DNA of 64,000 bases from NCBI GenBank assembly GCA_963746735.1, contig CAVVCO010000031.1, positions 54,007 to 118,006 of the forward strand, written 5' to 3'. The stretch's first letter is position 1, and each line of letters opens with the position of its first letter. The notes beneath the pieces were generated by a model. The model saw nothing but the letters and a program-made list of their open reading frames with translations, ran no database searches and had not been told where the DNA came from. The position numbers were made by a program, and so were the translations under genes. Below are positions 17,605 through 26,253 of this stretch, piece by piece. The stretch comes from CAVSWT01 sp963746735. GTDB lineage: Bacteria; Bacteroidota; Ignavibacteria; Ignavibacteriales; Ignavibacteriaceae.

Positions 17605-18834
17605 TTATTTCTTTTTAAGATTAATGACGGTTATCTCAGGCTGCGAATTATATCGTATCGGTTCAATAGACATTCCCAATCCGCGGGTTACAATCATTAG
17701 CATATTGCCAAACCAAAAATTTCCTCGGACATACCGGGTTTCAAATAAAGTAACAGATAAATTAATAAAAGGAAACAAAAAAGAAACCTGTCCGCCGTGT
17801 GTGTGGCCGGCAAGGAATAAATCATATTTCTTTTGGGCCGCGGCATTAATTAAACTATTTCTTGGCTGATGAACTAATAAAATTTTTAAATCAGCAGTTA
17901 AGTTATCAATAAGAGAATCTCTGTCACCATCGTCTACTCTATCCGAATATGTTTCCGTTGCGAAAGTTATTCCTAAAGAAGATCCGGAAATATTTAGCGT
18001 TGTATCTTTGTCATCATACATTAATACACCGTTTCTTTTTAAAGCCGCCATAACGGCCAGCCGACTTTTTAAATAATCCGGGCGGTATGCCCAGTTATCA
18101 TGGTCCCCAACGCAGGAAAAAACGCCGTACTTAGATTTTATCTTACCTAAATAACTTGCCCCAAAATTAATGTAGTCAGGAGTTGAAGAAATAATATCTC
18201 CTCCAATTAATACCAGGTCGGGCTTAGTTGAATTAACTTTATCAATATAATTTTGAAGACGCCAGGTGTTTGTGTATTTGTCTGCGTGAATATCTGATAT
18301 GAAAGTGATTCTAAAATTATTTAATTGCTCGGGAAGATCTTTTTTATAGAAATCAACGTTTCTAATCTGAACCGTTGTGTAATTATAAATTGCATTTATG
18401 GGGACATATAAAACGAAAAAGGTGACAATTATAAAAACAATTAAATTATAATAACGGGTTAAATTTTCTTTTCGCTTTTTATAGTACGGATAAAAAAGTA
18501 GTTTTATAAAATCTATAATAAATATGAAAAGCAAAGATTGAATTACAATAAAAACGCCTAGCCAAAAAGGAACAAGAATTAAAAAATCAAACCAGTAACC
18601 GTCCGGCTGGGGAGGAAAACCATCTCTAAAAATAACCGAATAAATAAGTCCGGATAATAAATAAATGGGGTAGAGATTTAGGAAAAGAATTAAAAAATAG
18701 TTTATTGCGTTAAATTTTTTTGAGGGCGTAATTTTAAATATTTGTAAAACGATTCCTCTAAATTTTTTATAGAAATAAATCTCAGCGGCAATAATAAGGA
18801 CAAGCACTAATATAATTTTAAAAATAAACGGCAT
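17605..18834 (-). CDS. Membrane-anchored metallophosphoesterase
   Basis: The 409-residue product has about four N-terminal membrane segments (roughly residues 3-20, 43-67, 84-112, 128-150) and then a calcineurin-like phosphoesterase domain. Metal-binding motifs are FISDIHADK (about 183-191), LVLIGGDIIS (about 209-218), VGDHDNWAY (about 240-248), LLVHQPRN, and AGHTHGGQVSF (about 343-353). Architecture and motifs match the YkuE / YaeI-like group, some of which act on lipid-linked phosphates such as UDP-diacylglucosamine. The actual substrate is unknown. It is divergent from the GH9 gene at 18979. Confidence 0.88.
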   Translation of the reverse strand: MPFIFKIILVLVLIIAAEIYFYKKFRGIVLQIFKITPSKKFNAINYFLILFLNLYPIYLLSGLIYSVIFRDGFPPQPDGYWFDFLILVPFWLGVFIVIQSLLFIFIIDFIKLLFYPYYKKRKENLTRYYNLIVFIIVTFFVLYVPINAIYNYTTVQIRNVDFYKKDLPEQLNNFRITFISDIHADKYTNTWRLQNYIDKVNSTKPDLVLIGGDIISSTPDYINFGASYLGKIKSKYGVFSCVGDHDNWAYRPDYLKSRLAVMAALKRNGVLMYDDKDTTLNISGSSLGITFATETYSDRVDDGDRDSLIDNLTADLKILLVHQPRNSLINAAAQKKYDLFLAGHTHGGQVSFLFPFINLSVTLFETRYVRGNFWFGNMLMIVTRGLGMSIEPIRYNSQPEITVINLKKK

Positions 18835-18978
18835 CCGGGGTTAACCCACTTTCATTAATAATTACGAAATGGAAAAACAAAAGCTAAGTAAGATTATATT
18901 AAAAATGAACTGCTTTTGATATATTGATTTAACAGATAAATAAGTTTAATAGCAAAAATATATAAAGCCTTTAACAAA

Positions 18979-21489
18979 ATGATGATCAAAAAAACTACCT
19001 TAAAAAGAATCTTAAGATTTTCATTTCTCGCCGCCTTTTTTCTTAGCACAAATAATTTCGGACAAAGCTGGATTAGAATAAATCAACTTGGCTATTTACA
19101 AAAAGCAGTGAAAGCCGCGGTACTTTGCAGTAAAGCAGAAACCTCTCCCAAAGAATTTGAACTTTGCGATGCGTTGACAGACGAAACAATTTATACTTCA
19201 ACCAAAATAATGACTTATGGAGAATTCAGCCCTTTTAAAAATACTTTCAGATTAGATTTTTCAGATTTCGAAAACAAAGGAAGTTACTATATAAGATGCG
19301 GAGACGTTCGTTCCCCAAATTTTAGAATTGCAAGTGATGTCTATAACGGCTCTGCAGATTTTCTTTTAAAATATATGCGGCAGCAGCAATGCGGATATAA
19401 TCCTTTGTTAAAAGACTCTTGCCATACTCATGATGGATTTATTATTTACAACCCCCCAAAAGATTCGCAATATATTAATGTTGTTGGCGGATGGCATGAT
19501 GCCAGCGATTATCTTCAGTATGTTACTACATCTGCAAATGCAGTTTTTCAAATGCTGTTTGCATATCAGCAAAACCCCGAATCGTTTTCTGATAATTATG
19601 ATAAGAATGGTGACCCAGGTTCAAATGGAATTCCTGATATTTTAGATCAAGCAAAATGGGGATTAGAATGGCTGGTAAAAATGAATCCGAAAGACAAAGA
19701 AATGTACAATCAAATTGCTGATGACAGAGACCACCAGGGATTTAAATTGCCAAATAAAGATTCGATTAATTATGGACTTGGCTTGGAGCGGCCTGTTTAT
19801 TTTTGCACCGGAAAACCCCAAGGTGTTTTTAAAAATAAAAATAGAACAACAGGAATTGCTTCTACCGCCGGGAAATATTCTTCGGCATTTTCATTAGGCG
19901 CACAACTGTTAAGCAAGTATTATCCTGAGTTTTCAGAAAAAATAAAAAAGAAAGCAGTAGAAGCATATAATTTTGGAAAAGAAAATCCTGGTGTTTGTCA
20001 AACTGCGCCGTGTAAGTCCCCATATTTTTATGAGGAAGACAACTGGGTTGACGATATGGAATTAGCCGCGGTTCAATTAAATAATTTAACAAACGATAAA
20101 AACTATTTGAATGATGCGGTTTCTTATGGGAATAAGGAGCCGGTTACACCATGGATGGGAGCTGACACGGCAAGACATTATGAATGGTATCCGTTTTTAA
20201 ATCTTGGACATTATTATCTTTCAAATTCAAACGACTCAGAAACAAAGAAAGAATTTATTAATTATTTAAGAGAAGGAATAGATAAAGTTTACAAAAGAGG
20301 GGAATCAAATCCATTTTTGTTTGGTGTTCCGTTTATCTGGTGTTCAAATAATTTGGTTGCCGCAATTCTTACTCAATGCAGATTATATTTTCAATTAACA
20401 AATGATTCAACTTATCTTCCGATGGAAGCGGCTTTGCGTGATTGGCTGTTCGGCTGCAACCCATGGGGAACAAGCATGATTATTGGATATCCAGCAAACG
20501 GAGATTCTCCTTCAGATCCCCACTCTGCATTTACTGCAACAGCAAACTATAAAATTGACGGCGGCTTAGTTGACGGCCCGGTTTACACAAGTATTTTTAA
20601 ACAACTTAAAGGATTGGTTTTACATCATCCGGATGAGTACGCAGAATTTCAGTCAACCCGTTTTGTTTATCATGATGATTATGGCGATTACTCAACCAAC
20701 GAACCAACCATGGATGGAACGGCAAGCTTAACTTATTATTTATCGGCTCTTCAAAAAGAAGGAAATGTAAAAACAAATAATGAACCTGAATACAATCATG
20801 GAGCGATAATAAGAACAGATAAAAGCAAAAAAGAAATTCATCTTGTGTTTACCGGACATGAATATGCAGACGGAATTGAAACCGTAAGAAAAACTTTAAA
20901 TAAGCACCACATAAAAGCAGCATTCTTTTTTACGGGTGATTTTTATAGAAATCCGAAATTCAAAAAAATTATAGAAGAATTAATAAAAGATGGCGATTAT
21001 TTAGGTGCGCATTCAAACAAGCATTTGCTTTATGCTTCATGGGAGAATAGAGATTCGACCTTGGTTACAAAGGACGAATTCATAAATGATTTAAAAGAAA
21101 ATTATTTAGAAATGAAAAAATTTGGAATAAAGAAAAGCGATGCACCTTATTTTCTTCCTCCTTTCGAATGGCACAACAACCAAATAAATGAATGGTGCAA
21201 AGAAGTGGGGATTACATTAATAAATTTTACTCCCGGCACTTCTTCAAATCAAGATTGGACTTACCCAGGCTTGGGAAAACAGTATGTAAGCAGCGATACA
21301 ATATTTCAAAGAATAATTAATTATGAAAAGACAAAGCCAAACGGATTAAACGGATTTATCCTTTTAACTCATCCCGGCACAGACCCAAGGAGAACAAATA
21401 AATTTTATAATAGATTGGATGAATTAATTACTATGCTTGAAGCAAAAGGATATAAGTTTACTTTGATTTCTAAAGCGTTGGAGAATTAA
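18979..21489 (+). CDS. Secreted glycoside hydrolase family 9 fused to a CE4-like deacetylase domain
   Basis: The 836-residue product has a signal peptide (about residues 1-28), an N-terminal cellulase Ig-like domain (about 30-115, starting WIRINQLGYLQKA), a GH9 (alpha/alpha)6 catalytic domain (about 120-595), and a C-terminal polysaccharide-deacetylase-like domain (about 615-836). The GH9 acids are visible in GGWHDASDYLQY (about 170-181) and NEPTMDG (about 574-580). In the CE4 part, motif 1 is FTGHEYADG, not TFDDG. HSNKH (about 681-685) keeps the metal histidines, and FLPPFEW and LLTHPGTDP match the later motifs. It could act on cellulose, chito-oligosaccharide or a related glycan. The gene is monocistronic, and its 3' end overlaps the next gene convergently by 4 bp. 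Confidence 0.9.
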   Translation: MMIKKTTLKRILRFSFLAAFFLSTNNFGQSWIRINQLGYLQKAVKAAVLCSKAETSPKEFELCDALTDETIYTSTKIMTYGEFSPFKNTFRLDFSDFENKGSYYIRCGDVRSPNFRIASDVYNGSADFLLKYMRQQQCGYNPLLKDSCHTHDGFIIYNPPKDSQYINVVGGWHDASDYLQYVTTSANAVFQMLFAYQQNPESFSDNYDKNGDPGSNGIPDILDQAKWGLEWLVKMNPKDKEMYNQIADDRDHQGFKLPNKDSINYGLGLERPVYFCTGKPQGVFKNKNRTTGIASTAGKYSSAFSLGAQLLSKYYPEFSEKIKKKAVEAYNFGKENPGVCQTAPCKSPYFYEEDNWVDDMELAAVQLNNLTNDKNYLNDAVSYGNKEPVTPWMGADTARHYEWYPFLNLGHYYLSNSNDSETKKEFINYLREGIDKVYKRGESNPFLFGVPFIWCSNNLVAAILTQCRLYFQLTNDSTYLPMEAALRDWLFGCNPWGTSMIIGYPANGDSPSDPHSAFTATANYKIDGGLVDGPVYTSIFKQLKGLVLHHPDEYAEFQSTRFVYHDDYGDYSTNEPTMDGTASLTYYLSALQKEGNVKTNNEPEYNHGAIIRTDKSKKEIHLVFTGHEYADGIETVRKTLNKHHIKAAFFFTGDFYRNPKFKKIIEELIKDGDYLGAHSNKHLLYASWENRDSTLVTKDEFINDLKENYLEMKKFGIKKSDAPYFLPPFEWHNNQINEWCKEVGITLINFTPGTSSNQDWTYPGLGKQYVSSDTIFQRIINYEKTKPNGLNGFILLTHPGTDPRRTNKFYNRLDELITMLEAKGYKFTLISKALEN

Positions 21490-22223
21490 ATCTTTAATTT
21501 TTCAATTAATCCTTTCATGCTTTCGTAATGGCTGCCGCGCCAATAAATTTTATCGCAGTTTTTGCAGTATAAAAAATTATTTTGAGTGGCTTTAACTTTT
21601 AGAGGAAGACGGTCAATTATTTTTTCTTTCTCAATCATTTCTAAAATTGTATTGCATTCAATACAGCGGGTAAATTCTTTTATCTGATTTTTTAAGTCGA
21701 ATCGTTTTACAATTTCTTCAACTTGTTTAAATGGATCGGTATTTCTAACCCAATAACCGCGGGTTACTTCGCTCCGTTTTAAAATTCCAACATCTCTGGT
21801 TAGAATTGCTCTTTTTTCTTTTAATGAAATTTTAACAATTTCTGCATCTGAAAAATCATTTCTATAAATAGTATCAAAGCCAAGCATTCTTAAATACTTT
21901 GCAAGAGTTCCAAGATGAACATCTAAAATAAATTTTGGTTCTCTTAATGGATCAGGTCGCAGCTTTTGAAGATTGGAAATATCAATAGATTCGAAAATAG
22001 GATAAACACTAATATCATCGCCGTCATTTATGATATAAGAAAAATTCTTTGATTCACCGTCCACTAAAATTAAATCAACTTCTGTGTGAGGGACACCGAA
22101 AGATTCGATTACATCTTTCACAGAAGCACGGTCGATGAAATTATGTTCAAATCTTTTCTTTCTTTTTTCCTTGGGAAGGAAATCGTTTAACTCTTCATAA
22201 AATCTAAAAGTTGCTTTGTGCAT
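21486..22223 (-). CDS. Mut7-C RNase domain protein with ubiquitin-like N-terminus
   Basis: The product has an N-terminal ubiquitin/MoaD-like domain (TFRFYEELNDFLP through VDGESKNFSYIINDGDDISVYP) followed by the Mut7-C domain, a PIN-like nuclease fold (FILDVHLGTLAKYLRMLGFD, ILTRDVGILKR), and a C-terminal zinc ribbon with paired cysteines (CIECN and CKNCDKIYWRGSH). Mut7-C proteins are predicted RNases, and this Ub-Mut7C fusion occurs widely in bacteria. I start it at the ATG at 22223 (MHKATFRFYE). The longer frame to 22277 would begin inside a palindromic repeat and adds residues unlike the family. It is convergent with the GH9 gene. Confidence 0.82.
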   Translation of the reverse strand: MHKATFRFYEELNDFLPKEKRKKRFEHNFIDRASVKDVIESFGVPHTEVDLILVDGESKNFSYIINDGDDISVYPIFESIDISNLQKLRPDPLREPKFILDVHLGTLAKYLRMLGFDTIYRNDFSDAEIVKISLKEKRAILTRDVGILKRSEVTRGYWVRNTDPFKQVEEIVKRFDLKNQIKEFTRCIECNTILEMIEKEKIIDRLPLKVKATQNNFLYCKNCDKIYWRGSHYESMKGLIEKLKI

Positions 22224-22235
22224 GTTGCAAAAAAT

Positions 22236-22311
22236 GGAATGCTGATTTTTATGATGCTTATGATTTATTAAGATCATAAATGATCATAACAATCTGCGGA
22301 ATCTGTGTTCC
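22236..22311. repeat. Degenerate palindromic repeat upstream of the Mut7-C gene
   Basis: The segment begins GGAATGCTGATTTTTATGAT and ends in the roughly inverted AATCTGCGGAATCTGTGTTCC-like sequence, with inner arms ATGATTTAT and ATCATAAAT. It folds as a long imperfect hairpin. It resembles repeat hairpins I know from Bacteroidota-type genomes with AAAAATCAGCGTTCC-like ends. It occupies the gap between the Mut7-C and aldo/keto reductase genes. Confidence 0.5.
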
Positions 22312-22312
22312 A

Positions 22313-23284
22313 TTAATCCTTAAAAACTTCTTTAATAAAATTAAATTCTTCGTCCGACAAAGGATTATCAGCTTGTGCAAGATTTGCTTTAACCTGCTTC
22401 AAATTTCTAAACCCGGGAATTACTGCTCCCACAACTTTATAATGAAGCAAATACTGCAAAGCCATTCTTGATAAATCTTCAACGGAAGAACCAAATTTCT
22501 TTTTTAATTTTTCCAATTTCGGTTCAAGTTTTGTTAAATTTTCAGCTGAAAATCTTGAAGCATTTTTTCTATGATCTCCTTCGTCAAATTTAGGCGGGTT
22601 TTTTTTGTTATATTTATCGAGCAGTAATCCTTGCGCAAGCGGGCTGTAAGCAACATAAGATATTTTATCTTTTTCAATCAGCTGGCGAGTTTTTGTTCCT
22701 TCAGGCAAAAGATAATCATTTAATGCACTTGATGAGCTTTGAATAACTTCCGGTTTAACTTTGGGAATTAAATAAGCATATTCCTCATCATCTTTTGCGC
22801 ACTGGCCGATTACTCTAATTTTCCCTTCTTCCTTTAATCGATACATTACTTCCACAGCATCATCAACATATTTATAATCTTCACCGTAGTTAGCATGATG
22901 GAAATAATAAATATCAATATAATCGCGCTTCAAATTAATTAATGACTGTTCGCATTGATGGCGGATATGAGCAGGTTCATAAGCATGTTCTGCGGTTCCG
23001 GGGAACCATCCGATTTTGGAAGAGATTATAAAATTCTTAGAACGGTTTCCGAGTATTCTTGACAGCATCCGCTCGGCTCTGCCGTTTCCATAAACATCTG
23101 CATTGTCAAAGTGGGTTACACCGTTATCTATTGCATAGTTGATTGCTTCAGCAATTTCTTTTTCATCAACGTCTGCCCAGCCGTTTGGGTTTCCGTTCAC
23201 CCAATTAAGTCCGCCCATTGTCCAGCAGCCAAGACTTATTTCCGAAACCTCAATATCTGTTTTCCCTATTTTTCTATATTTCAT
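22313..23284 (-). CDS. Aldo/keto reductase
   Basis: The 323-residue product is a (beta/alpha)8 NADPH-dependent oxidoreductase. It shows MKYRKIGKTDIEVSEISLGCWTMGG at the N-terminus (only the last part is diagnostic), the catalytic Asp/Tyr pair in THFDNADVYGNGRAE (about residues 56-70), Lys in ISSKIGW, and His in YYFHHANYGED. The C-terminal cofactor segment GAVIPGFRNLKQVKAN is present. The substrate is unknown; AKR proteins of this group reduce sugar or lipid aldehydes. Its start overlaps the stop of the MmcQ/YjbR-like gene by 4 bp, so the two are translationally coupled. Confidence 0.9.
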   Translation of the reverse strand: MKYRKIGKTDIEVSEISLGCWTMGGLNWVNGNPNGWADVDEKEIAEAINYAIDNGVTHFDNADVYGNGRAERMLSRILGNRSKNFIISSKIGWFPGTAEHAYEPAHIRHQCEQSLINLKRDYIDIYYFHHANYGEDYKYVDDAVEVMYRLKEEGKIRVIGQCAKDDEEYAYLIPKVKPEVIQSSSSALNDYLLPEGTKTRQLIEKDKISYVAYSPLAQGLLLDKYNKKNPPKFDEGDHRKNASRFSAENLTKLEPKLEKLKKKFGSSVEDLSRMALQYLLHYKVVGAVIPGFRNLKQVKANLAQADNPLSDEEFNFIKEVFKD

Positions 23285-23646
23285 TTTTTCTCCGATAAAT
23301 TTAAAAGTTTTTCCTTGTCGCTTTTCTTTAATCCGCTAACAACAAGATCATAAGAGTGGTCAATCAATTCTAAAATAAAATTGTTTTTTAATGTTCCAGC
23401 TAGATCAATTGTGTTCCAATGTGTTTTGTTCATGTGATAGCCTGGCTGGATTTCATCGTATCTTTCTCTCAGCTCAATTGCTTTTTCAGGCTCGCATTTT
23501 AGATTAATGCTTATTGGGGGAGTTAGATTGGCGATTAGAAATATTTTTCCCATCACTTTGTAAACAGGAGAATCTTCATTAAATGGAAGTTCTTCTGTTA
23601 CTCCGTTTTTCTTTAAGCAATATTCGCGAATTAATTCTAAGTGCAT
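23281..23646 (-). CDS. MmcQ/YjbR family protein
   Basis: The 121-residue product matches the small MmcQ/YjbR fold: an N-terminal LIREYCLKKNGVTEELPF helix and turn, FLIANLTPPISINLKCEPEKA strands, and the hallmark PGYHMNKTHWNTIDL (about residues 68-82). These proteins share a CyaY/MotA-like alpha-beta fold and are sometimes described as DNA-binding, without an established role. It is coupled to the downstream aldo/keto reductase by an ATGA overlap. Confidence 0.85.
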   Translation of the reverse strand: MHLELIREYCLKKNGVTEELPFNEDSPVYKVMGKIFLIANLTPPISINLKCEPEKAIELRERYDEIQPGYHMNKTHWNTIDLAGTLKNNFILELIDHSYDLVVSGLKKSDKEKLLNLSEKK

Positions 23647-23685
23647 GGTGTTAGGTTAAAAGTCAAAAAGAAAGAAATAAATTTT

Positions 23686-24609
23686 CTAATTTTCTTTCAT
23701 CAGTTTTGCTGTTTCTTTTATGCCTTCAGCATAAGTAGTTGGTTTAAAATTAAATTTCTTTTCAAACTTACTGCTGTCAAACAAATAATCGGAATCGTAT
23801 TGATATAACATTTCATTCATTTCTTTTAAACTTTTATTGAACAACCCCATTGACTTTAATATAAATTTTGGAAGCACTGTATATTTCGGTGGTTTGCTAA
23901 ATTCTTTTGTGCAAAGCTCAATTATCTCGTTTCCCGTTAAAACATTTTTGTCTGTTGGTAAATGCCATATTTGATTGTAAGCATCAGGAGTGTTTCCAAG
24001 CAATGCTGTTGCTTTTCCTGCATCCAAAGTATATGTGAATGAATGTTTAACTTTATCATTTATCATCCACGTCGGCTTTTTGCCTTTTAATAGATTGTCC
24101 AAAACCAAAAAGTTTATAGGCGCTTGTGCTTTTGGTCCGTAAAAATCAGCAGCACGCGCAATGATTGCCTGCAGTTTTCCTTTTTCAACTTTGTCTAAAA
24201 TCATTTCGGAAATTTGTTTTCTTACTTTTCCTTTTTCGCTGGTTGGATTATGTGGAGTTTCTTCCGTCATCCAGCCGTTAACTTTTCCGTAAGAATATAC
24301 GTTATCAAAAAAAACTAGTTTTGAATTATGTTTTTCACAAGCATCAATTACATTCTGCATAATCTTGGGCCATAACTCACGCCAGATTTTTATATCGTAA
24401 GCTAATCCCACAGTTAAATAAACAATATCAGAACCTTCGACTGCTTGAGATATTTTTTCTCTATTTGTTAAATCTGCAGGAAAAAGTTTGTCGGTGGAAT
24501 TTACCTTTTTAGGATTTCGGCTTACCAGCCTTATTTTATCGTTGTATTTTAAAAGTTCTTTTGCAAGGCCGGTTCCAATTACTCCTGAAGATCCAAGAAT
24601 TGTTTGCAT
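23686..24609 (-). CDS. NAD(P)-dependent epimerase/dehydratase family protein
   Basis: The 307-residue product is an extended short-chain dehydrogenase/reductase. The nucleotide-binding motif is GSSGVIGTGLA (about 6-16, the GxxGxxG pattern). Other features are a DLTNREKISQAVEGSDIVYLTVG segment that binds the adenine ribose, and an active-site region FFDNVYSYGKV, where Tyr and a nearby Lys would be catalytic though the spacing is unusual. It resembles NAD-dependent epimerases of unknown substrate found in Bacteroidota. It stands alone, with about 95 bp to the upstream DUF5519-like gene. Confidence 0.8.
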   Translation of the reverse strand: MQTILGSSGVIGTGLAKELLKYNDKIRLVSRNPKKVNSTDKLFPADLTNREKISQAVEGSDIVYLTVGLAYDIKIWRELWPKIMQNVIDACEKHNSKLVFFDNVYSYGKVNGWMTEETPHNPTSEKGKVRKQISEMILDKVEKGKLQAIIARAADFYGPKAQAPINFLVLDNLLKGKKPTWMINDKVKHSFTYTLDAGKATALLGNTPDAYNQIWHLPTDKNVLTGNEIIELCTKEFSKPPKYTVLPKFILKSMGLFNKSLKEMNEMLYQYDSDYLFDSSKFEKKFNFKPTTYAEGIKETAKLMKEN

Positions 24610-24704
24610 ATTTTCCTCTTTCTAAAAATTGTATTTAATTTTTATAGCGCTTTATAAACGCAGATTTTTATTATAATAAAGAAAGATTGAAAATAAGTCA
24701 AACA

Positions 24705-25097
24705 TTAGATCAGTTTTTTTATATTTGCCGGAAAATCCAATTTATCAATTTCTTCAGTAGCAATTGAGTCGGGAAATTTTCTTTTCAGATGAAATGCTAG
24801 CGACAAGCGGACTAATTCTTCAGCCTTAAATAAATCAGATTCATCATTAATATAAAAGGTCGTCCAGCCTGAATTTGGGATCCATTTGTGTTCTTGAACC
24901 AAATTATCTTTTAAAAGTTCATCTCTAATTTTTTTGTTGAAGAGAATATCCAGAACGCCGTTATTATGAACATGTCCAATCTCTTTTCCATTCAATAAAA
25001 ATTCTCTTCCACCCATTTGATGCTCAATTGAACTTACACCATTCAATAAGAGAATGTCGGACTCAAACTTATTCAATAACTCTCTTTTTGAAAGCAT
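24705..25097 (-). CDS. DUF5519 (luciferase-domain) family protein
   Basis: The product is about 130 residues. It has the pattern of the small DUF5519 family, annotated as luciferase domain-containing by similarity to part of a fungal enzyme: GREFLLNGKEIGHVHNNGVLDILFNKKIRDELL, then HKWIPNSGWTTFYINDESDL. The HVHxxGxLDIxF block (about residues 38-49) is the most characteristic part. No light-emitting activity should be assumed. A TTG at 25103 is in frame, but the ATG at 25097 is the more likely start. It follows hemB almost without a gap and may be cotranscribed with it. Confidence 0.65.
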   Translation of the reverse strand: MLSKRELLNKFESDILLLNGVSSIEHQMGGREFLLNGKEIGHVHNNGVLDILFNKKIRDELLKDNLVQEHKWIPNSGWTTFYINDESDLFKAEELVRLSLAFHLKRKFPDSIATEEIDKLDFPANIKKLI

Positions 25098-25103
25098 AAC
25101 CAA

Positions 25104-26090
25104 TCATCTTCTATTCTTGTCTATCCACCTTGCAACATCTTTTGCAAAGTATGTTAAAAACATATCCGCGCCGGCGCGTTTAATTGCAATTAATGATTCC
25201 AGCATTACACGCTCTTCATCAATCCAGCCGTTTATTCCCGCCGCTTTTATCATTGCGTATTCCCCGCTTACTTGATAAGCCGCTGTCGGCATTCCAAATT
25301 TATCTTTTACTCTTCTGATAATATCAAGATAAGCTCCTGCCGGTTTAACCATTACGATGTCAGCGCCCTCTTCAATATCTGATTCGACCTCTCTAATAGC
25401 TTCATCACCGTTTCCAATATCCATTTGATGAGAACGCCTGTCGCCGAATGCTGGAGCGGATTCAGCAGCATCTCTAAACGGCCCATAATATCCCGAGGAA
25501 TATTTTGCAGCATAACTCATAATAGGAATTTTTGTGAATCCTTTGTAATCAAGTGCTTTTCTAATTGCAGCAACTCTTCCATCCATCATATCACTGGGAG
25601 CAATTATATCAGCGCCGGCCTCTGCATGAGACACCGCTTCTTTTGCAAGCAGGCTGACAGTTTCATCATTTAAAATTTCTTCGCCGTCTAAAACTCCGCA
25701 ATGTCCGTGAGAAGTATATTCACAAAGACAAACATCAGTTATTACCAAAAGATTTTTTACTTCTGCCTTTATTGCTCTTATAGCTTTTTGAACAATTCCA
25801 TTCGGGTCATAGGCTTCCGAACCTTTTTCATCTTTGTGTTCTGGAATTCCGAATAAAATTACAGCAGGGAGTCCAATAGATTCTACTTCTTTACATTCTT
25901 CGACTAATTTATCAATTGATTTTTGATATACGCCCGGCATTGATTTTATTTCTTTGTTAATATTTTGTCCGGGCACAACAAACAAAGGATATATCAAATC
26001 ATTTTTTGACAATTCTGTTTCTCGAACCATGTCGCTTATTAATGGATTATATCTTAATCTTCTTAAGCGTTTCGTTGGATATGATGCCAT
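25104..26090 (-). CDS. hemB: Delta-aminolevulinic acid dehydratase (porphobilinogen synthase)
   Basis: HemB joins two 5-aminolevulinate molecules to porphobilinogen in haem synthesis. The 328-residue product has the conserved N-terminus TKRLRRLRYNP, the metal-binding cluster DVCLCEYTSHGHCG (about 119-132), the Schiff-base lysines in IPIMSYAAKYSSGYYGPFR (about 194-212) and MVKPAGAYLDIIR (about 247-259), and the C-terminal YQVSGEYAMIKAA. The cysteines in the DVCLCEYTSHGHC loop point to a zinc-type catalytic site. It completes a partial haem set with hemL and hemY in the same region. Confidence 0.97.
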   Translation of the reverse strand: MASYPTKRLRRLRYNPLISDMVRETELSKNDLIYPLFVVPGQNINKEIKSMPGVYQKSIDKLVEECKEVESIGLPAVILFGIPEHKDEKGSEAYDPNGIVQKAIRAIKAEVKNLLVITDVCLCEYTSHGHCGVLDGEEILNDETVSLLAKEAVSHAEAGADIIAPSDMMDGRVAAIRKALDYKGFTKIPIMSYAAKYSSGYYGPFRDAAESAPAFGDRRSHQMDIGNGDEAIREVESDIEEGADIVMVKPAGAYLDIIRRVKDKFGMPTAAYQVSGEYAMIKAAGINGWIDEERVMLESLIAIKRAGADMFLTYFAKDVARWIDKNRR

Positions 26091-26121
26091 TTAAATTTTC
26101 CTTTCATTTAGTTCTCTGCTT

Positions 26122-26241
26122 AAAGAGTGTTGCAGTACTTAATTAACAGTCACATTGAGTTTATCGAAGTGTGAATTGATTTTCAAAAGTCAGTCTTCGA
26201 CAAGTTCAGCCTGACAAACACAGACTACTTCAACACTCTTT
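26122..26241. repeat. Long imperfect hairpin repeat between hemY and hemB
   Basis: Outer arms AAAGAGTGTTG (starting 26122) and CAACACTCTTT (ending 26241) enclose a second pair of related inverted segments, GTCACATTGAGTTTATCGAA (from 26149) and TTCGACAAGTTCAGCCTGAC (to about 26214). The inner pair resembles the CTTCGACAAGCTCAG-type repeats common in Bacteroidota-related genomes. About 120 bp would form one long hairpin. It fills the hemB-hemY gap and lies at the start of the hemB leader. Confidence 0.65.
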
Positions 26242-26253
26242 GTGAAGTTTATT

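Noticed and set aside
24705..25097. Light-emitting luciferase
   Set aside because: The similarity is to a small domain of uncertain function (DUF5519). No other lux gene is present.
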